From NCBI RefSeq assembly GCF_000716595.1, contig NZ_JNXC01000012.1, forward strand, positions 186,001-250,000: DNA of 64,000 bases, written 5' to 3'. A program made the translations under genes and the position numbers. The notes beneath the pieces are model-generated. The model was not told the DNA's origin and did no database searches. It saw only the letters and a list, made by a program, of their open reading frames with translations. Shown one piece after another: positions 33,771 to 41,445 of the stretch (positions are counted from its first letter, which is position 1; every line of letters begins with the position of its first letter). The stretch comes from Saccharothrix sp. NRRL B-16314 (GTDB lineage: Bacteria; Actinomycetota; Actinomycetes; Mycobacteriales; Pseudonocardiaceae).

Positions 33771-34703
33771 TCAGGCGACGGGGACGAGGTCCTCGACCGC
33801 GGTGACGACGAGTTCGGTGTCCCGGGTGGGTACCGCGCCGCAGCTCGCGGGCCGGGCGGCCGGGAGGTCTCGGGTGTCGACGGTGACCCGCCAGGACCGG
33901 CCGTCGCTGTGGTGGACGGTCGTGCGGCGGACGGTGTCGTCGCGGTCTGCGTCGTCCCGTTCGGTGTCGTGGTGCACGGTGAGCACGTCGCGGTGTTCGC
34001 CGATGTGGTCGCGGACGGCGAGCTCGGCGGCCTGCCCGTGCGGTGCGTGGGTGGACCGGCCGCGGCAGCGTTCGGTGACTACGTGCCCGACGGCGGCCTG
34101 GTCGAGCAGCCGCGCGGCGAACGCGGTGTCGAGGCGGCCGTAGAGGTAGCCGGTGGGCAGCAGCACGCCGGTGGGCGCGAACCGGTGGCCGCCGGTGTGC
34201 GTGCACTCCCAGACGGCGCCGGGACGCGCAGCCGCGAGGTCCTCGACGAGGGGACGGCCGCGCAGCGCGCAGCACGCGTCGCGACGGCTGTTGGTGCACA
34301 CCATCAGCAGCGGTCCGCTCACCGGGACGCCGAAGCCGGCGGGGTGACCGGCGCCGAGGGCGGCGAAGTCGAGGTCCAGCAGCGCTTCCGGGCCGGCGAT
34401 GTCGGCCTGTTCGAGCCACGGGCGGCCGGGTGTGGTGGCGGCGATGTACACGCGGCGCGGGGCGGCCTGGTGGGTGTCGGCGTGCCGGCCGGGGCGACGG
34501 ATCAGCAGCACCCGCACCCCGGTGGCGGCGGCGCGGCGGGCGAGTTCGGCGCCGAGCACGGGGTCCAGGTGGCTCTGCGTGAGCGCGTCGCGCCCCCATG
34601 GTCCGGGCTGCTCCAGGCAGACCCACGCGGCGGCGGTGGTGGCGGTGCCCGCCTCGGGCTCCCCGATGTCGGCGGAGATCGCGGCGCAACGCGGATCGGT
34701 CAC
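33771..34703 (-). CDS. Sucrase/ferredoxin-like thioredoxin-fold [2Fe-2S] protein
   Basis: A 310-residue protein of the Suc_Fer-like family, related to thioredoxin-like ferredoxins. Conserved ligand blocks are visible: AAWVCLEQPGPWG at residue 27, LLMVCTNSRRDACCALRGRPL, and WECTHTGGHRFAPTGVLLP. I choose GTG 34703 (VTDPRCAAISADIGE) because the domain begins there; a further 38 upstream codons look non-coding. An electron-transfer role is likely but no partner is adjacent. Confidence 0.85.
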   Translation of the reverse strand: MTDPRCAAISADIGEPEAGTATTAAAWVCLEQPGPWGRDALTQSHLDPVLGAELARRAAATGVRVLLIRRPGRHADTHQAAPRRVYIAATTPGRPWLEQADIAGPEALLDLDFAALGAGHPAGFGVPVSGPLLMVCTNSRRDACCALRGRPLVEDLAAARPGAVWECTHTGGHRFAPTGVLLPTGYLYGRLDTAFAARLLDQAAVGHVVTERCRGRSTHAPHGQAAELAVRDHIGEHRDVLTVHHDTERDDADRDDTVRRTTVHHSDGRSWRVTVDTRDLPAARPASCGAVPTRDTELVVTAVEDLVPVA

Positions 34704-34804
34704 AGTCCCAGGGTGCCCTGGGGACGCCGTCCGTGTGACACCGGGGTTCGGGTTCACGCATACGGGTGACGTCGCGGTTGCTGTCCGTACACGTTCGACG
34801 GGGG

Positions 34805-34818
34805 CGTGAACGTTCACG
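34805..34818. promoter_or_regulatory. Perfect 14-bp palindrome in divergent promoter region
   Basis: CGTGAACGTTCACG reads the same on both strands. It lies 101 bp upstream of the sucrase/ferredoxin-like start and 34 bp upstream of a TAGGTT -10 box for the small gene and SDR gene. It is a candidate operator. Confidence 0.45.
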
Positions 34819-34864
34819 GCGGGCGGACACCGCGCAGGCCGGGGCAGGACGTAGGTTCAGGGTC

Positions 34865-35005
34865 GTGGTGATCACCGGGCCGGCGCGCGAGGCGTGGTCC
34901 GCGACGGTGCCGGGCACACGGCGGGTAGCGGCGCGGGTTGTGACGCACGGGCCGGTGACCGGACAGGACAAGGTGGACGCGGAGGTGGCGGCGTGGCCGG
35001 CTTGA
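34865..35005 (+). CDS. Candidate 46-residue leaderless protein ahead of the SDR gene
   Basis: A small frame, VVITGPAREAWSATVPGTRR onward to DAEVAAWPA, opens with GTG 34865, 7 bp after a TAGGTT -10 box (34852-34857). Nearly 90% of its codons end in G or C, like real genes here. Its stop overlaps the SDR start region by 13 bp, so it could couple translation of the SDR gene. No family is recognised. It might instead be a non-coding leader of the SDR mRNA. Confidence 0.45.
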   Translation: MVITGPAREAWSATVPGTRRVAARVVTHGPVTGQDKVDAEVAAWPA

Positions 35006-35706
35006 TCGTGGTGACCGGCGGGAGCCGGGGGATCGGCGCGGCGGTCGTGCGGCGGGTCGCGGCCGACGGGCACCGGGTGGTGCTCGGCTACCGCACCGCG
35101 ACCGCCGAGGCCGAGGCGTTGGCCGCGGAGGTCGGCGGGATCGCGGTGCGGGCCGAGGTGTCCGACGAGAACGACGTGGACGCCCTGTTCGACACCGCCG
35201 CCGCGCTCGGCCGCGTCACCGGGGTCGTCATCAACGCCGGCATCACCAGCCCCGTCGGCACGCTCGCGGACCTGCGCACCGAGGACCTGCGCCGGGTGGT
35301 CGACGTGAACGTCGTCGGCGCCTTGCTGTGCGCCCGACGGGCCGCCCGCGACCTGGTGACGGGCGGGTCGATCGTGTCGGTGTCCTCCGCGGCGGCCACC
35401 CTCGGCTCACCGGGGGAGTACGTGCACTACGCGGCCAGCAAGGCCGCCGTCGACGCGATGACCGTGGGCCTGGCCAAGGAGCTGGGACCGCGCGGCATCC
35501 GGGTGAACGCCGTCGCGGCCGGCACCGTCCGCACCTCGATCCACGAACTGTCCGGCGTGCCGGACCGGCCCGACCGGGTCGCGTCGCGCATCCCGCTGGG
35601 CCGACCCGGCGAACCGGAAGAAATCGCCGAGGCCGTCGCGTGGCTGCTGGGCGACGGCGCCTCGTTCACGACCGGAGCGGTGCTGCGGGTTGCCGGGGGG
35701 CTGTGA
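34993..35706 (+). CDS. SDR-family oxidoreductase (FabG-like)
   Basis: A 237-residue short-chain dehydrogenase. It has the NAD(P) motif TGGSRGIGAA near residue 8, NAG in VINAGITSP, catalytic Ser in VSVSSAAATLG, and YAASK with the preceding Tyr (VHYAASKAAVD). A C-terminal GAVLRVAGGL resembles FabG. GTG 34993 has GGAGG at 34981-34985 as its ribosome-binding site. Its 3' end overlaps the convergent methionine aminopeptidase gene by 41 bp. The substrate is unknown. Confidence 0.9.
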   Translation: MAGLIVVTGGSRGIGAAVVRRVAADGHRVVLGYRTATAEAEALAAEVGGIAVRAEVSDENDVDALFDTAAALGRVTGVVINAGITSPVGTLADLRTEDLRRVVDVNVVGALLCARRAARDLVTGGSIVSVSSAAATLGSPGEYVHYAASKAAVDAMTVGLAKELGPRGIRVNAVAAGTVRTSIHELSGVPDRPDRVASRIPLGRPGEPEEIAEAVAWLLGDGASFTTGAVLRVAGGL

Positions 35707-36463
35707 GCACCCGCGGCCCGTCCTCCGTGACGGCGACGCTGTGCTCCACGTGCGCGGCACGGCTCCCGTCGACGGTGTGCAACCCCCACCCGTCCTCACC
35801 GGCGTAATACCCGTCGCGCCCGCCCGCGTGGAACATCGGCTCGATCGCGATCGCCATACCCGGCCGCAGCGTCAGCCCACGCCCCGGCTTGCCCTCGTTC
35901 GGCACACCGGGCGCCTCGTGCATCTCCCGGCCGATGCCGTGACCACCGAAATCGGAGGGCATCCCGTAACCCGCGGCACGGCAGATCACGCCGATCGCGT
36001 GCGACACGTCCCCGATCCGCGCGCCCGGCACCGCGGCGGCGATCCCCGCCTCCAACGCGCGCCGGGCCGTGTCGATGAGCAGCACGTCGGCCGGGTCCGC
36101 CTCGCCCACGACGAAGCTGATCGCCGAGTCGCCGTGCCAGCCGTCGAGGTGCGCGCCGCAGTCGATGCTGACCAGGTCGCCGTCGCGCAGCCGGTAGCCG
36201 TCCGGGATGCCGTGCACGATGAGGTCGTTGACCGAGGCGCAGATGACGCCGGGGAACGGGGTGGGCGCGAACGACGGCCGGTAGTGCAGGAACGACGACC
36301 CGGCGCCGGCGTCGCGGATGACCTGGTGCGCCACCTCGTCCAGCTCCAGCAGCGAAACCCCGACCCGGGCGTGGTCACGGACCGCCGCCAGCGCGTCGGC
36401 CACCACGACACCGGCGGCACGCATCGCGTCCAGCTCGCCGGGGCTCTTCAACTCGATCACCAC
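35666..36463 (-). CDS. map: Type I methionine aminopeptidase
   Basis: A 265-residue metalloprotease that removes N-terminal Met from nascent proteins. The five metal ligands are visible: Asp in VSIDCGAHLDGWHGDSA (two Asp), His in FGGHGIGREMHE, Glu in IAIEPMF, and Glu in AAHVEHSVAVTE. There is no N-terminal SH3-binding extension. It starts GTG-GTG (VVIELKSP). Actinomycetes usually have more than one map gene. This copy is controlled from a promoter shared with a small XRE regulator that contains a 28-bp perfect palindrome, which is unusual for a housekeeping peptidase. Confidence 0.92.
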   Translation of the reverse strand: MVIELKSPGELDAMRAAGVVVADALAAVRDHARVGVSLLELDEVAHQVIRDAGAGSSFLHYRPSFAPTPFPGVICASVNDLIVHGIPDGYRLRDGDLVSIDCGAHLDGWHGDSAISFVVGEADPADVLLIDTARRALEAGIAAAVPGARIGDVSHAIGVICRAAGYGMPSDFGGHGIGREMHEAPGVPNEGKPGRGLTLRPGMAIAIEPMFHAGGRDGYYAGEDGWGLHTVDGSRAAHVEHSVAVTEDGPRVLTAPRQPAAPLRS

Positions 36464-36475
36464 ATGCTCCCAACC

Positions 36476-36503
36476 GTGATAGTAATACCGGTATTACTAT
36501 CAC
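36476..36503. promoter_or_regulatory. 28-bp perfect palindrome, likely XRE operator
   Basis: Half-site GTGATAGTAATACC and its exact complement meet without a spacer. It is AT-rich against a >70% GC background and contains TAATAC/TATTAC -10-like boxes on both strands. It lies 12 bp from the map start and 3 bp from the XRE start, so binding would silence both divergent genes. Confidence 0.75.
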
Positions 36504-36506
36504 AGC

Positions 36507-36764
36507 ATGGTGCGACAGCCACTCACCCAGTCCGACCGCGACCGCGGCGAACGCCTCGGCGAGATCCTCCGCCTGGCACGAGGGCCGCGCAGCATGGTCG
36601 ACGTCGCCGCCGCCGCCGGCATCTCCGTCGAAACCCTGCGCAAAATCGAACGCGGACGAGTGCCCACCCCCGCGTTCTTCACCGTCGCCGCCCTCTGCGA
36701 AGCGGTCGGACTGTCACTCGACGCACTCAACCGCGCCCTCGAACCCCAACGGCTGTCGGCCTGA
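36507..36764 (+). CDS. Small XRE-family helix-turn-helix regulator
   Basis: An 85-residue single-domain regulator. The HTH is at about residues 28-60: MVDVAAAAGISVETLRKIERGRVPTPAFFTVAALCEAVGLSL. There is no sensory domain. Its ATG lies 3 bp after the 28-bp palindrome, so autorepression and control of divergent map are predicted. A methyltransferase gene follows after 4 bp. Homologues with this TLRKIERG recognition helix occur beside map in other actinomycetes, as far as I recall. Confidence 0.85.
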   Translation: MVRQPLTQSDRDRGERLGEILRLARGPRSMVDVAAAAGISVETLRKIERGRVPTPAFFTVAALCEAVGLSLDALNRALEPQRLSA

Positions 36765-36768
36765 CCCG

Positions 36769-37383
36769 ATGGAGGAGTTCGTCCGCGCGACGACCACCCC
36801 GCGCCCGGTACCGCTCACACCCGACATCGTCCTGCACACCGCCGACGACATGATCGGCCTCTGGGAACGCACCGGCACCCCCGAACCACCGTTCTGGGCA
36901 TTCCCCTGGGCCGGTGGCCAAGCCCTCGCCCGCCACGTCCTCGACCACCCCGAACTCGTCACCGGACGCCGCGTCCTCGACCTCGCCTCCGGCTCCGGCC
37001 TCGTCGCCGTGGCAGCCGCCCGCGCCGGCGGACTCGTCACCGCCAATGACGTCGACCCGCTCGCCTCAGCCGCCATCACCCTCAACGCCCACGCCAACGA
37101 CGTCACCGTCACCATCGCCACCGGCGACCTCCTCGACACCACCCCCGACACCGACGTCCTGCTCGCCGGCGACGTGTTCTACGACCGCGACATGGCCGCC
37201 CGCGTCGAACCGTTCCTCCTCGCCGCCCACCGCAACGGCACCCTCGTCCTCGTCGGCGACCCCCAACGAAGCTTCATGCCACGCGACTGGACCCGTGTCG
37301 ACGCCTACAAGGTCCCGGTACCCCACGACCTCGAAGGCGTCGACACGAAAACCACCACCGTCTGGCGACCCACCGCTACCTGA
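36769..37383 (+). CDS. Class I SAM methyltransferase (METTL20/ETFB-lysine MTase-like)
   Basis: A 204-residue Rossmann-fold methyltransferase. SAM motif I is VLDLASGSGLVAVAAA, followed by acidic motif NDVDPLAS and the post-motif DVLLAGDVFYDRD. This DVFYD pattern is shared with METTL20-like enzymes that methylate electron-transfer flavoprotein and with ribosomal L11 methyltransferase relatives. It likely modifies a protein lysine, but the target is unknown. It is co-transcribed with the small XRE regulator and so shares its operator. It appears complete at both ends. Confidence 0.85.
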   Translation: MEEFVRATTTPRPVPLTPDIVLHTADDMIGLWERTGTPEPPFWAFPWAGGQALARHVLDHPELVTGRRVLDLASGSGLVAVAAARAGGLVTANDVDPLASAAITLNAHANDVTVTIATGDLLDTTPDTDVLLAGDVFYDRDMAARVEPFLLAAHRNGTLVLVGDPQRSFMPRDWTRVDAYKVPVPHDLEGVDTKTTTVWRPTAT

Positions 37384-37458
37384 CCTTGCCCACGAAATTG
37401 GCGGAGCGACCGTAAGACGCCACGACCGGCCCGGCCCCGAACTCGCCGAACGCCTGAC

Positions 37459-38406
37459 TCAACGCCGAGACGCGAACTTGTCCGTCGCCGCCACCACCGC
37501 CGCACCCATCCCCGGATCCGACGCCGCGTGCGACGCCCCCTGCACCACCACCAACTCCGCACCCGGCCACGCCTGCGCCAACTCCCACGCCGTCCCCAAC
37601 GGACCCTGCAGATCCAACCGACCGTGCACCAACACCGCCGGAATCCCGTGCAACCGCCCCACGTCCCGCAGCACCTGACCGTCCTCCAACCACACCTTGT
37701 GCCGGAAGTAGTGCGCCGTGAGCCGCGCGAACGCCATCCGCCACCGCGGATCGGACATCCTCGGCCCCGGCTTGTGATCCGGGTGCACCGAAACGATCGA
37801 CGCCTCCCAGTCCGTCCAGTCCGTCGCCGCCTTCACCCGCACCTCCGGATCAGGCGAGTTCAGCAGCGCGTCGTACGCCTCCACCAGATCCGTCGCACCC
37901 TCGCCCGCGCCACGCCTGAACCTCGCCCACTGCTCCGGGAACAACATGCCCAGACCGTTGTACAACCAGTGCAACTCCTGGTACCGGCTCGTCGTCACCG
38001 CCACCAGCACGACCTCGGTCACCCGGTGCGGGAACAGCTCCGCGTAGCGCAGCCCCAACGTCGACCCCCACGACCCGCCGAACACCATCCACCGCTCGAC
38101 ACCCAGGTGCCCGCGCAACCGCTCGATGTCCGCCACCAGGTGCCCGGTCGTGTTCACCGACAGATCCGTCGAGAACTCACTCGCGTGCGGCAGACTCCGG
38201 CCACTCCCGCGCTGGTCGAACACCACGATCCGGTACGCCTCCGGATCGAACTGGCGAGCCATGCCGGGGGAGCAGCCCGTCCCCGGACCACCGTGCAGGC
38301 ACACCACCGGCTTCCCATCCGGATTCCCGCACACCTCCCAATAGACGAGGTTGCCGTCCCCGACGTCCAACATCCCGTGCTCGTACGGCTCGATCTCCGG
38401 GTACAT
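37459..38406 (-). CDS. pip: Prolyl aminopeptidase (S33)
   Basis: A 315-residue alpha/beta-hydrolase peptidase that removes N-terminal proline. It starts MYPEIEPYEHGMLDVGDGN, has the oxyanion block VCLHGGPGTGCSPG, the nucleophile GGSWGSTLGLRYA, Asp in VHGRLDLQGP and the late His in GASHAASDPG. ATG 38406 is chosen because GAGGGG on the minus strand is well spaced; GTG 38412 is an alternative. It is divergent from a MarR gene and shares its operator region. The C-terminus is complete. Confidence 0.92.
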   Translation of the reverse strand: MYPEIEPYEHGMLDVGDGNLVYWEVCGNPDGKPVVCLHGGPGTGCSPGMARQFDPEAYRIVVFDQRGSGRSLPHASEFSTDLSVNTTGHLVADIERLRGHLGVERWMVFGGSWGSTLGLRYAELFPHRVTEVVLVAVTTSRYQELHWLYNGLGMLFPEQWARFRRGAGEGATDLVEAYDALLNSPDPEVRVKAATDWTDWEASIVSVHPDHKPGPRMSDPRWRMAFARLTAHYFRHKVWLEDGQVLRDVGRLHGIPAVLVHGRLDLQGPLGTAWELAQAWPGAELVVVQGASHAASDPGMGAAVVAATDKFASRR

Positions 38407-38422
38407 CGACACCCCTCAGATA

Positions 38423-38440
38423 TGCAACAGTGCTGTTACA
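38423..38440. promoter_or_regulatory. MarR operator between pip and the MarR gene
   Basis: TGCAACAG and CTGTTACA form an inverted repeat with one mismatch and a 2-bp centre. The right arm overlaps TACATT (38438-38443), the -10 of a leaderless MarR transcript starting at GTG 38449. It also lies 17 bp from the pip start. Confidence 0.65.
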
Positions 38441-38448
38441 TTAGGGGA

Positions 38449-38946
38449 GTGGACCACCGACCCGCACCGGAATTCCTCGGCACCCGCCTGCGCCACCTGC
38501 TCGACCTCGTCGACAGCGGCGTCGCCCGCGTCTACACCGACCTCGGCCTACCGGGCTTCCGACCCCGCTACACCCCGGTCATCCGACTCGTCCACACCGG
38601 GGGACCGCAGTCCATCCGCGACCTCGCCAACACCATCGGCGTCACCCACTCCGCCGTCAGCCAGACCGTCAACCAGATGCGCCGCGACGGCCTCGTCACC
38701 CTCGAACCCGGCGACGACGCCCGTCAACGCATCGTCCACCTCACCGACCACGCCCGCGCCATCCTGCCCACCCTCGACGCCGAATGGCAGGCCACCACCG
38801 CCGCCGCCCGCGCCCTCGACGCCGAACTGCCCTACCCCCTCGCCGACCTCGTCGCCGCGGCCCTCGACGCACTGGGGGAGCGGCCCATGCACGACCGCAT
38901 CCACGACCACATCCAAACCGACCCCAGCCGAATCCCACCCAGCTGA
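38449..38946 (+). CDS. MarR-family regulator
   Basis: A 165-residue MarR regulator. The HTH is in SIRDLANTIGVTHSAVSQTVNQMRRDGLV and the wing in GDDARQRIVHLTDHARA. GTG 38449 sits 6 bp after TACATT, so it is probably leaderless and lies beside an 18-bp inverted repeat that it likely binds. Divergent pip is the predicted second target. The C-terminal residues DPSRIPPS fall in a local CCCACC repeat that also builds the terminator. Confidence 0.88.
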   Translation: MDHRPAPEFLGTRLRHLLDLVDSGVARVYTDLGLPGFRPRYTPVIRLVHTGGPQSIRDLANTIGVTHSAVSQTVNQMRRDGLVTLEPGDDARQRIVHLTDHARAILPTLDAEWQATTAAARALDAELPYPLADLVAAALDALGERPMHDRIHDHIQTDPSRIPPS

Positions 38947-38948
38947 AT

Positions 38949-38982
38949 CCCACCCGGCTGAATCCCACCCCAGCCGGGTGGG
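38949..38982. terminator. Bidirectional terminator between MarR and WYL genes
   Basis: CCCACCCGGCTG and CAGCCGGGTGGG are perfect 12-bp arms with a 10-nt loop, lying between the convergent MarR stop (38946) and the WYL stop (39012). Confidence 0.7.
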
Positions 38983-39011
38983 ACCGAACCGAACCCGACG
39001 CCGCAGCCAGG

Positions 39012-39956
39012 TCAGCCGTAGCGCGCCACCAACTCCGCACCCAACCGCGCCAACTCCGCCCGCACCCCCTCGGACTCCACCACCTCCACCAACCCACCCC
39101 ACCCCGCCAACACCTGGGCGATCATCAGGGGAGTGGTGGCCGACAACCGCAACCCGACCCGACCCCCGACCTCCTCCACCACCTCGCAGTGCCGCCCGAA
39201 CTGATCCCGCAACACCGACGCGTACCGCGCCTCGACCGACACCACCGCCGACACCGCCGACCGCCGACGCTCCACCTCCGACACCACCCGGTCCCACGCC
39301 GACGACAAGTCGAAATCCGCCGGCCGCACGAACACCTCGTCCGTCACCCGCGCCGACACGACCCGATCCACCCGGAACGTCCGCTCACCCGCCTCCGTCC
39401 CCGCCACGAGGTACCAGACCTCGTCCTTGTCCACCAACCCCCACGGCTCCACCACCCGCTCCGACCGCGACCGCTCTCGCCCACGCCCCTCGTACACCAA
39501 CTCCACCCGCAGGCGCCGCACCACCGCCTCCTGCAACACCTCCACCAACCCCGGCCGGTCACGACCCACCGCACCCCACCCGGCCACGTCCACCACCACC
39601 GCGTCCGCCGCCGCCCGCGCACCCTCCCGGAACGTCTCCGGCAACGCACGCACCAACTTCCGCAACGCCGCGCGCACCTCCGGCGACCCCGCCGCCGCAG
39701 GCCCCACCAACAGGAACAACGCCTGCGCCTCCGACGACGTCAACCCGCTCAGGTCCGTCCGCGCACGCCCCACCAACCGCCAACCACCACCACGCCCCGG
39801 CTGCGGGTACACCGGCACACCCGCCGCCGACAACGCCTCCAGGTCCCGACGCGCCGTCGCCAACGACACCTCCAGCTCGCCGGCCACCTCGGCCGCCGTC
39901 ACCTGCCCCCGCGCCTGCATCAACAGGAGAGTGGCCACCAAACGGTCCGCGCGCAT
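39012..39956 (-). CDS. DeoR-HTH/WYL-domain regulator
   Basis: A 314-residue regulator with an N-terminal winged helix (TAAEVAGELEVSLATARRDLEALSAAGVPVY, residues 20-50). A WYL domain follows at about residues 140-220: VVEPWGLVDKDEVWYLVAGTEAGERTFRVDRV, then a WCX tail. WYL domains often bind nucleic acids or nucleotides. It is divergent from a VOC-family gene, with a 25-bp palindrome in between that is the obvious binding site. Confidence 0.9.
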   Translation of the reverse strand: MRADRLVATLLLMQARGQVTAAEVAGELEVSLATARRDLEALSAAGVPVYPQPGRGGGWRLVGRARTDLSGLTSSEAQALFLLVGPAAAGSPEVRAALRKLVRALPETFREGARAAADAVVVDVAGWGAVGRDRPGLVEVLQEAVVRRLRVELVYEGRGRERSRSERVVEPWGLVDKDEVWYLVAGTEAGERTFRVDRVVSARVTDEVFVRPADFDLSSAWDRVVSEVERRRSAVSAVVSVEARYASVLRDQFGRHCEVVEEVGGRVGLRLSATTPLMIAQVLAGWGGLVEVVESEGVRAELARLGAELVARYG

Positions 39957-39974
39957 GGCCCCAGTCTCCCCGGA

Positions 39975-39999
39975 AAAGTGCTCACTCGGTGAGCACTTT
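39975..39999. promoter_or_regulatory. 25-bp inverted repeat, likely WYL-regulator operator
   Basis: AAAGTGCTCAC and GTGAGCACTTT are perfect 11-bp arms with a TCG spacer. It lies 18 bp upstream of the WYL start and 54 bp upstream of the VOC start. Confidence 0.7.
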
Positions 40000-40053
40000 G
40001 ACCGCCAGAGTGGGAACCAACAGCAACGACGAACGACCGGAAGAGGAACCACC

Positions 40054-40452
40054 ATGCTCCGCGGACTCACCACCACCAGCTTCTTCGCCGACGACCTCGA
40101 CGCCGCAGAAGCCTGGTACACCGAGTTCTTCGGCATCGAGCCGTACTTCAAGGTCCCCGGCGGCTACATCGAGTTCCGGATCGGGGACTACCTGCACGAG
40201 TTCGGCATCGTCAAGAGCGACTACGCGCCGCACGAGGTTCACGGCGGACCGGCAGGGGCGATCACGTACTGGGCCGTCGACGACCTCCAGGCCACCCTGG
40301 ACCGGCTCGCCGAACTCGGTGCCAAGCCGCACGACGAGCCGAAGGTGCGGGGGGAGGGTTACGTCACCGCCAGCGTGGTCGACCCGTTCGGCAACGTCCT
40401 GGGCGTCATGACCAACGCGCACTACTTCGACGTGCTGGGGAAGCGGTCCTGA
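40054..40452 (+). CDS. VOC-family protein
   Basis: A 132-residue single vicinal-oxygen-chelate domain. It begins MLRGLTTTSFFADDLDAAEAWYTEFFGIEPYF and ends with VVDPFGNVLGVMTNAHYFDVLG. One metal-ligand-type Glu/His pattern is kept (YLHEFGIV), so it could be a dioxygenase, glyoxalase or antibiotic-binding protein. The ATG has AAGAGGAA at 40041-40048. It is the predicted target of the WYL regulator. Confidence 0.88.
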   Translation: MLRGLTTTSFFADDLDAAEAWYTEFFGIEPYFKVPGGYIEFRIGDYLHEFGIVKSDYAPHEVHGGPAGAITYWAVDDLQATLDRLAELGAKPHDEPKVRGEGYVTASVVDPFGNVLGVMTNAHYFDVLGKRS

Positions 40453-40466
40453 ACGCGCTACTTAAC

Positions 40467-40480
40467 ATAATGTAGATTAT
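40467..40480. promoter_or_regulatory. ATAAT-N4-ATTAT inverted repeat after the VOC gene
   Basis: ATAAT, GTAG, ATTAT in an AT-rich patch 15 bp after the VOC stop. It shares the core and spacing of the larger palindrome at 40985-41014. Confidence 0.4.
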
Positions 40481-40984
40481 CGGCGTTGCAGACGACCTGG
40501 TGGGCAGGGGTCGAAGGACCGGCCCGGCGGCGACCGTCCGCACACGACGGACACGACGCGTTCCACGCAACCGCCGTCCCGCCGCGCCGCGCCGTCCGCA
40601 CACTGTCACGGCCCGTCGGCAGCAACCAGGCCGCTGGCGCCGAACGGCCCGGTGAAGGCAGTCGAGCCCGAGAGGCCCGACACCGGCCGCAGCCCGGCAT
40701 CCACTCACACCACCACAGAAACGTCACAGTGACGGATCATCGGTGGTGTGAGCGGATGCGGACCGATGCGCACGCCGGGTTTCGCCGGCGGAGTCGATCA
40801 TCACGGGCGACGGCTAGGCCCGAGTGCCCGGCAGCCCGACACCGACTCGGCACGCCCTCCGGCCGCGCGACCCGCACCGACGACCCGGTGTGCGCGCGTC
40901 TGCGTTCCAGGGCAGGATCGGCCCACCGGCGGAGCCCGAGAGCGGCATCCCCCGGTCGGAGCCCGAACCCCTTCCGGACCTCCA

Positions 40985-41014
40985 TTTGATGGATAATCGC
41001 CATTATCCATCAAA
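40985..41014. promoter_or_regulatory. 30-bp palindrome upstream of the monooxygenase-like gene
   Basis: TTTGATGGATAAT and ATTATCCATCAAA are perfect 13-bp arms with a CGCC spacer. It sits 95 bp upstream of the ABM-like start, in a locally AT-rich patch. It is probably an operator for a regulator not identified nearby. Confidence 0.65.
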
Positions 41015-41109
41015 CGATCTTGAAATGCGGGGGACCGGACCGATGAGTTCGCGGTCGCTGCTCCGTACACACCTCGGAGGCAGTTCCCTCGCACAGGAAG
41101 GTGTTCCGC

Positions 41110-41400
41110 GTGTTGATCATTGCCGGTTACCTGGAGGTCGATCCCGATCGGCGCGACGCGTTCGTCGCCGCGCACCTGGACCTCGTCCGTCGGGCGCGCC
41201 GGTCCTCCGGGTGTCTCGACCTGGCCATCACCGCCGATCCGGTCGACCCCGGTCGGGTGAACAACTTCGAGCGCTGGGCGTCGCGCGCGGAGCTGGAGGC
41301 GTGGCGTGCGGTGGCTGCGGCGCCGGATACGGGCATCGCGATCGTCGGTGGCGACGTGATGGAGTACGGCGTGGGCGAGGTTCGGCCGGTGTTCGGCTGA
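41110..41400 (+). CDS. Antibiotic-biosynthesis-monooxygenase (ABM) domain protein
   Basis: A 96-residue ferredoxin-like ABM domain. It shows VLIIAGYLEVDPDRRDAFVAAHLDLVRRARRSSGCLDLAI and NNFERWASRAELEAWRA, typical of the family, which includes cofactor-free quinone-forming monooxygenases. GTG 41110 is favoured because AGGAAGG at 41094-41100 is well spaced; GTG 41101 overlaps it. A 30-bp palindrome upstream suggests regulated expression. The substrate is unknown. Confidence 0.85.
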   Translation: MLIIAGYLEVDPDRRDAFVAAHLDLVRRARRSSGCLDLAITADPVDPGRVNNFERWASRAELEAWRAVAAAPDTGIAIVGGDVMEYGVGEVRPVFG

Positions 41401-41445
41401 GTTCCGCCGCCGGTTTTGTCGGTGGTGTGCGGTAGGAAGATCGAC

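Larger units (their letters stand above)
40453..41109. other. 657-bp region without a convincing gene, two AT-rich inverted repeats
   Basis: Open frames exist on both strands but have mixed codon use, low-complexity Arg/Pro/Ala content and no recognisable domain. The region carries ATAAT-N4-ATTAT repeats at 40467-40480 and inside 40985-41014. It ends at the ribosome-binding site of the monooxygenase-like gene. Confidence 0.5.

Noticed and set aside
32068..35073. A 1001-codon minus-strand frame
   Set aside because: It spans several genes with recognisable domains on both strands and has no domain of its own.
40486..40989. Plus-strand frame of 167 codons in the gap after the VOC gene
   Set aside because: Mixed codon use, Arg/Pro-rich composition, no ribosome-binding site and no family. 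I left the interval unannotated as coding.
40737..41003. Minus-strand 88-codon frame starting inside the 30-bp palindrome
   Set aside because: No recognisable family, and the start lying in the palindrome suggests chance.
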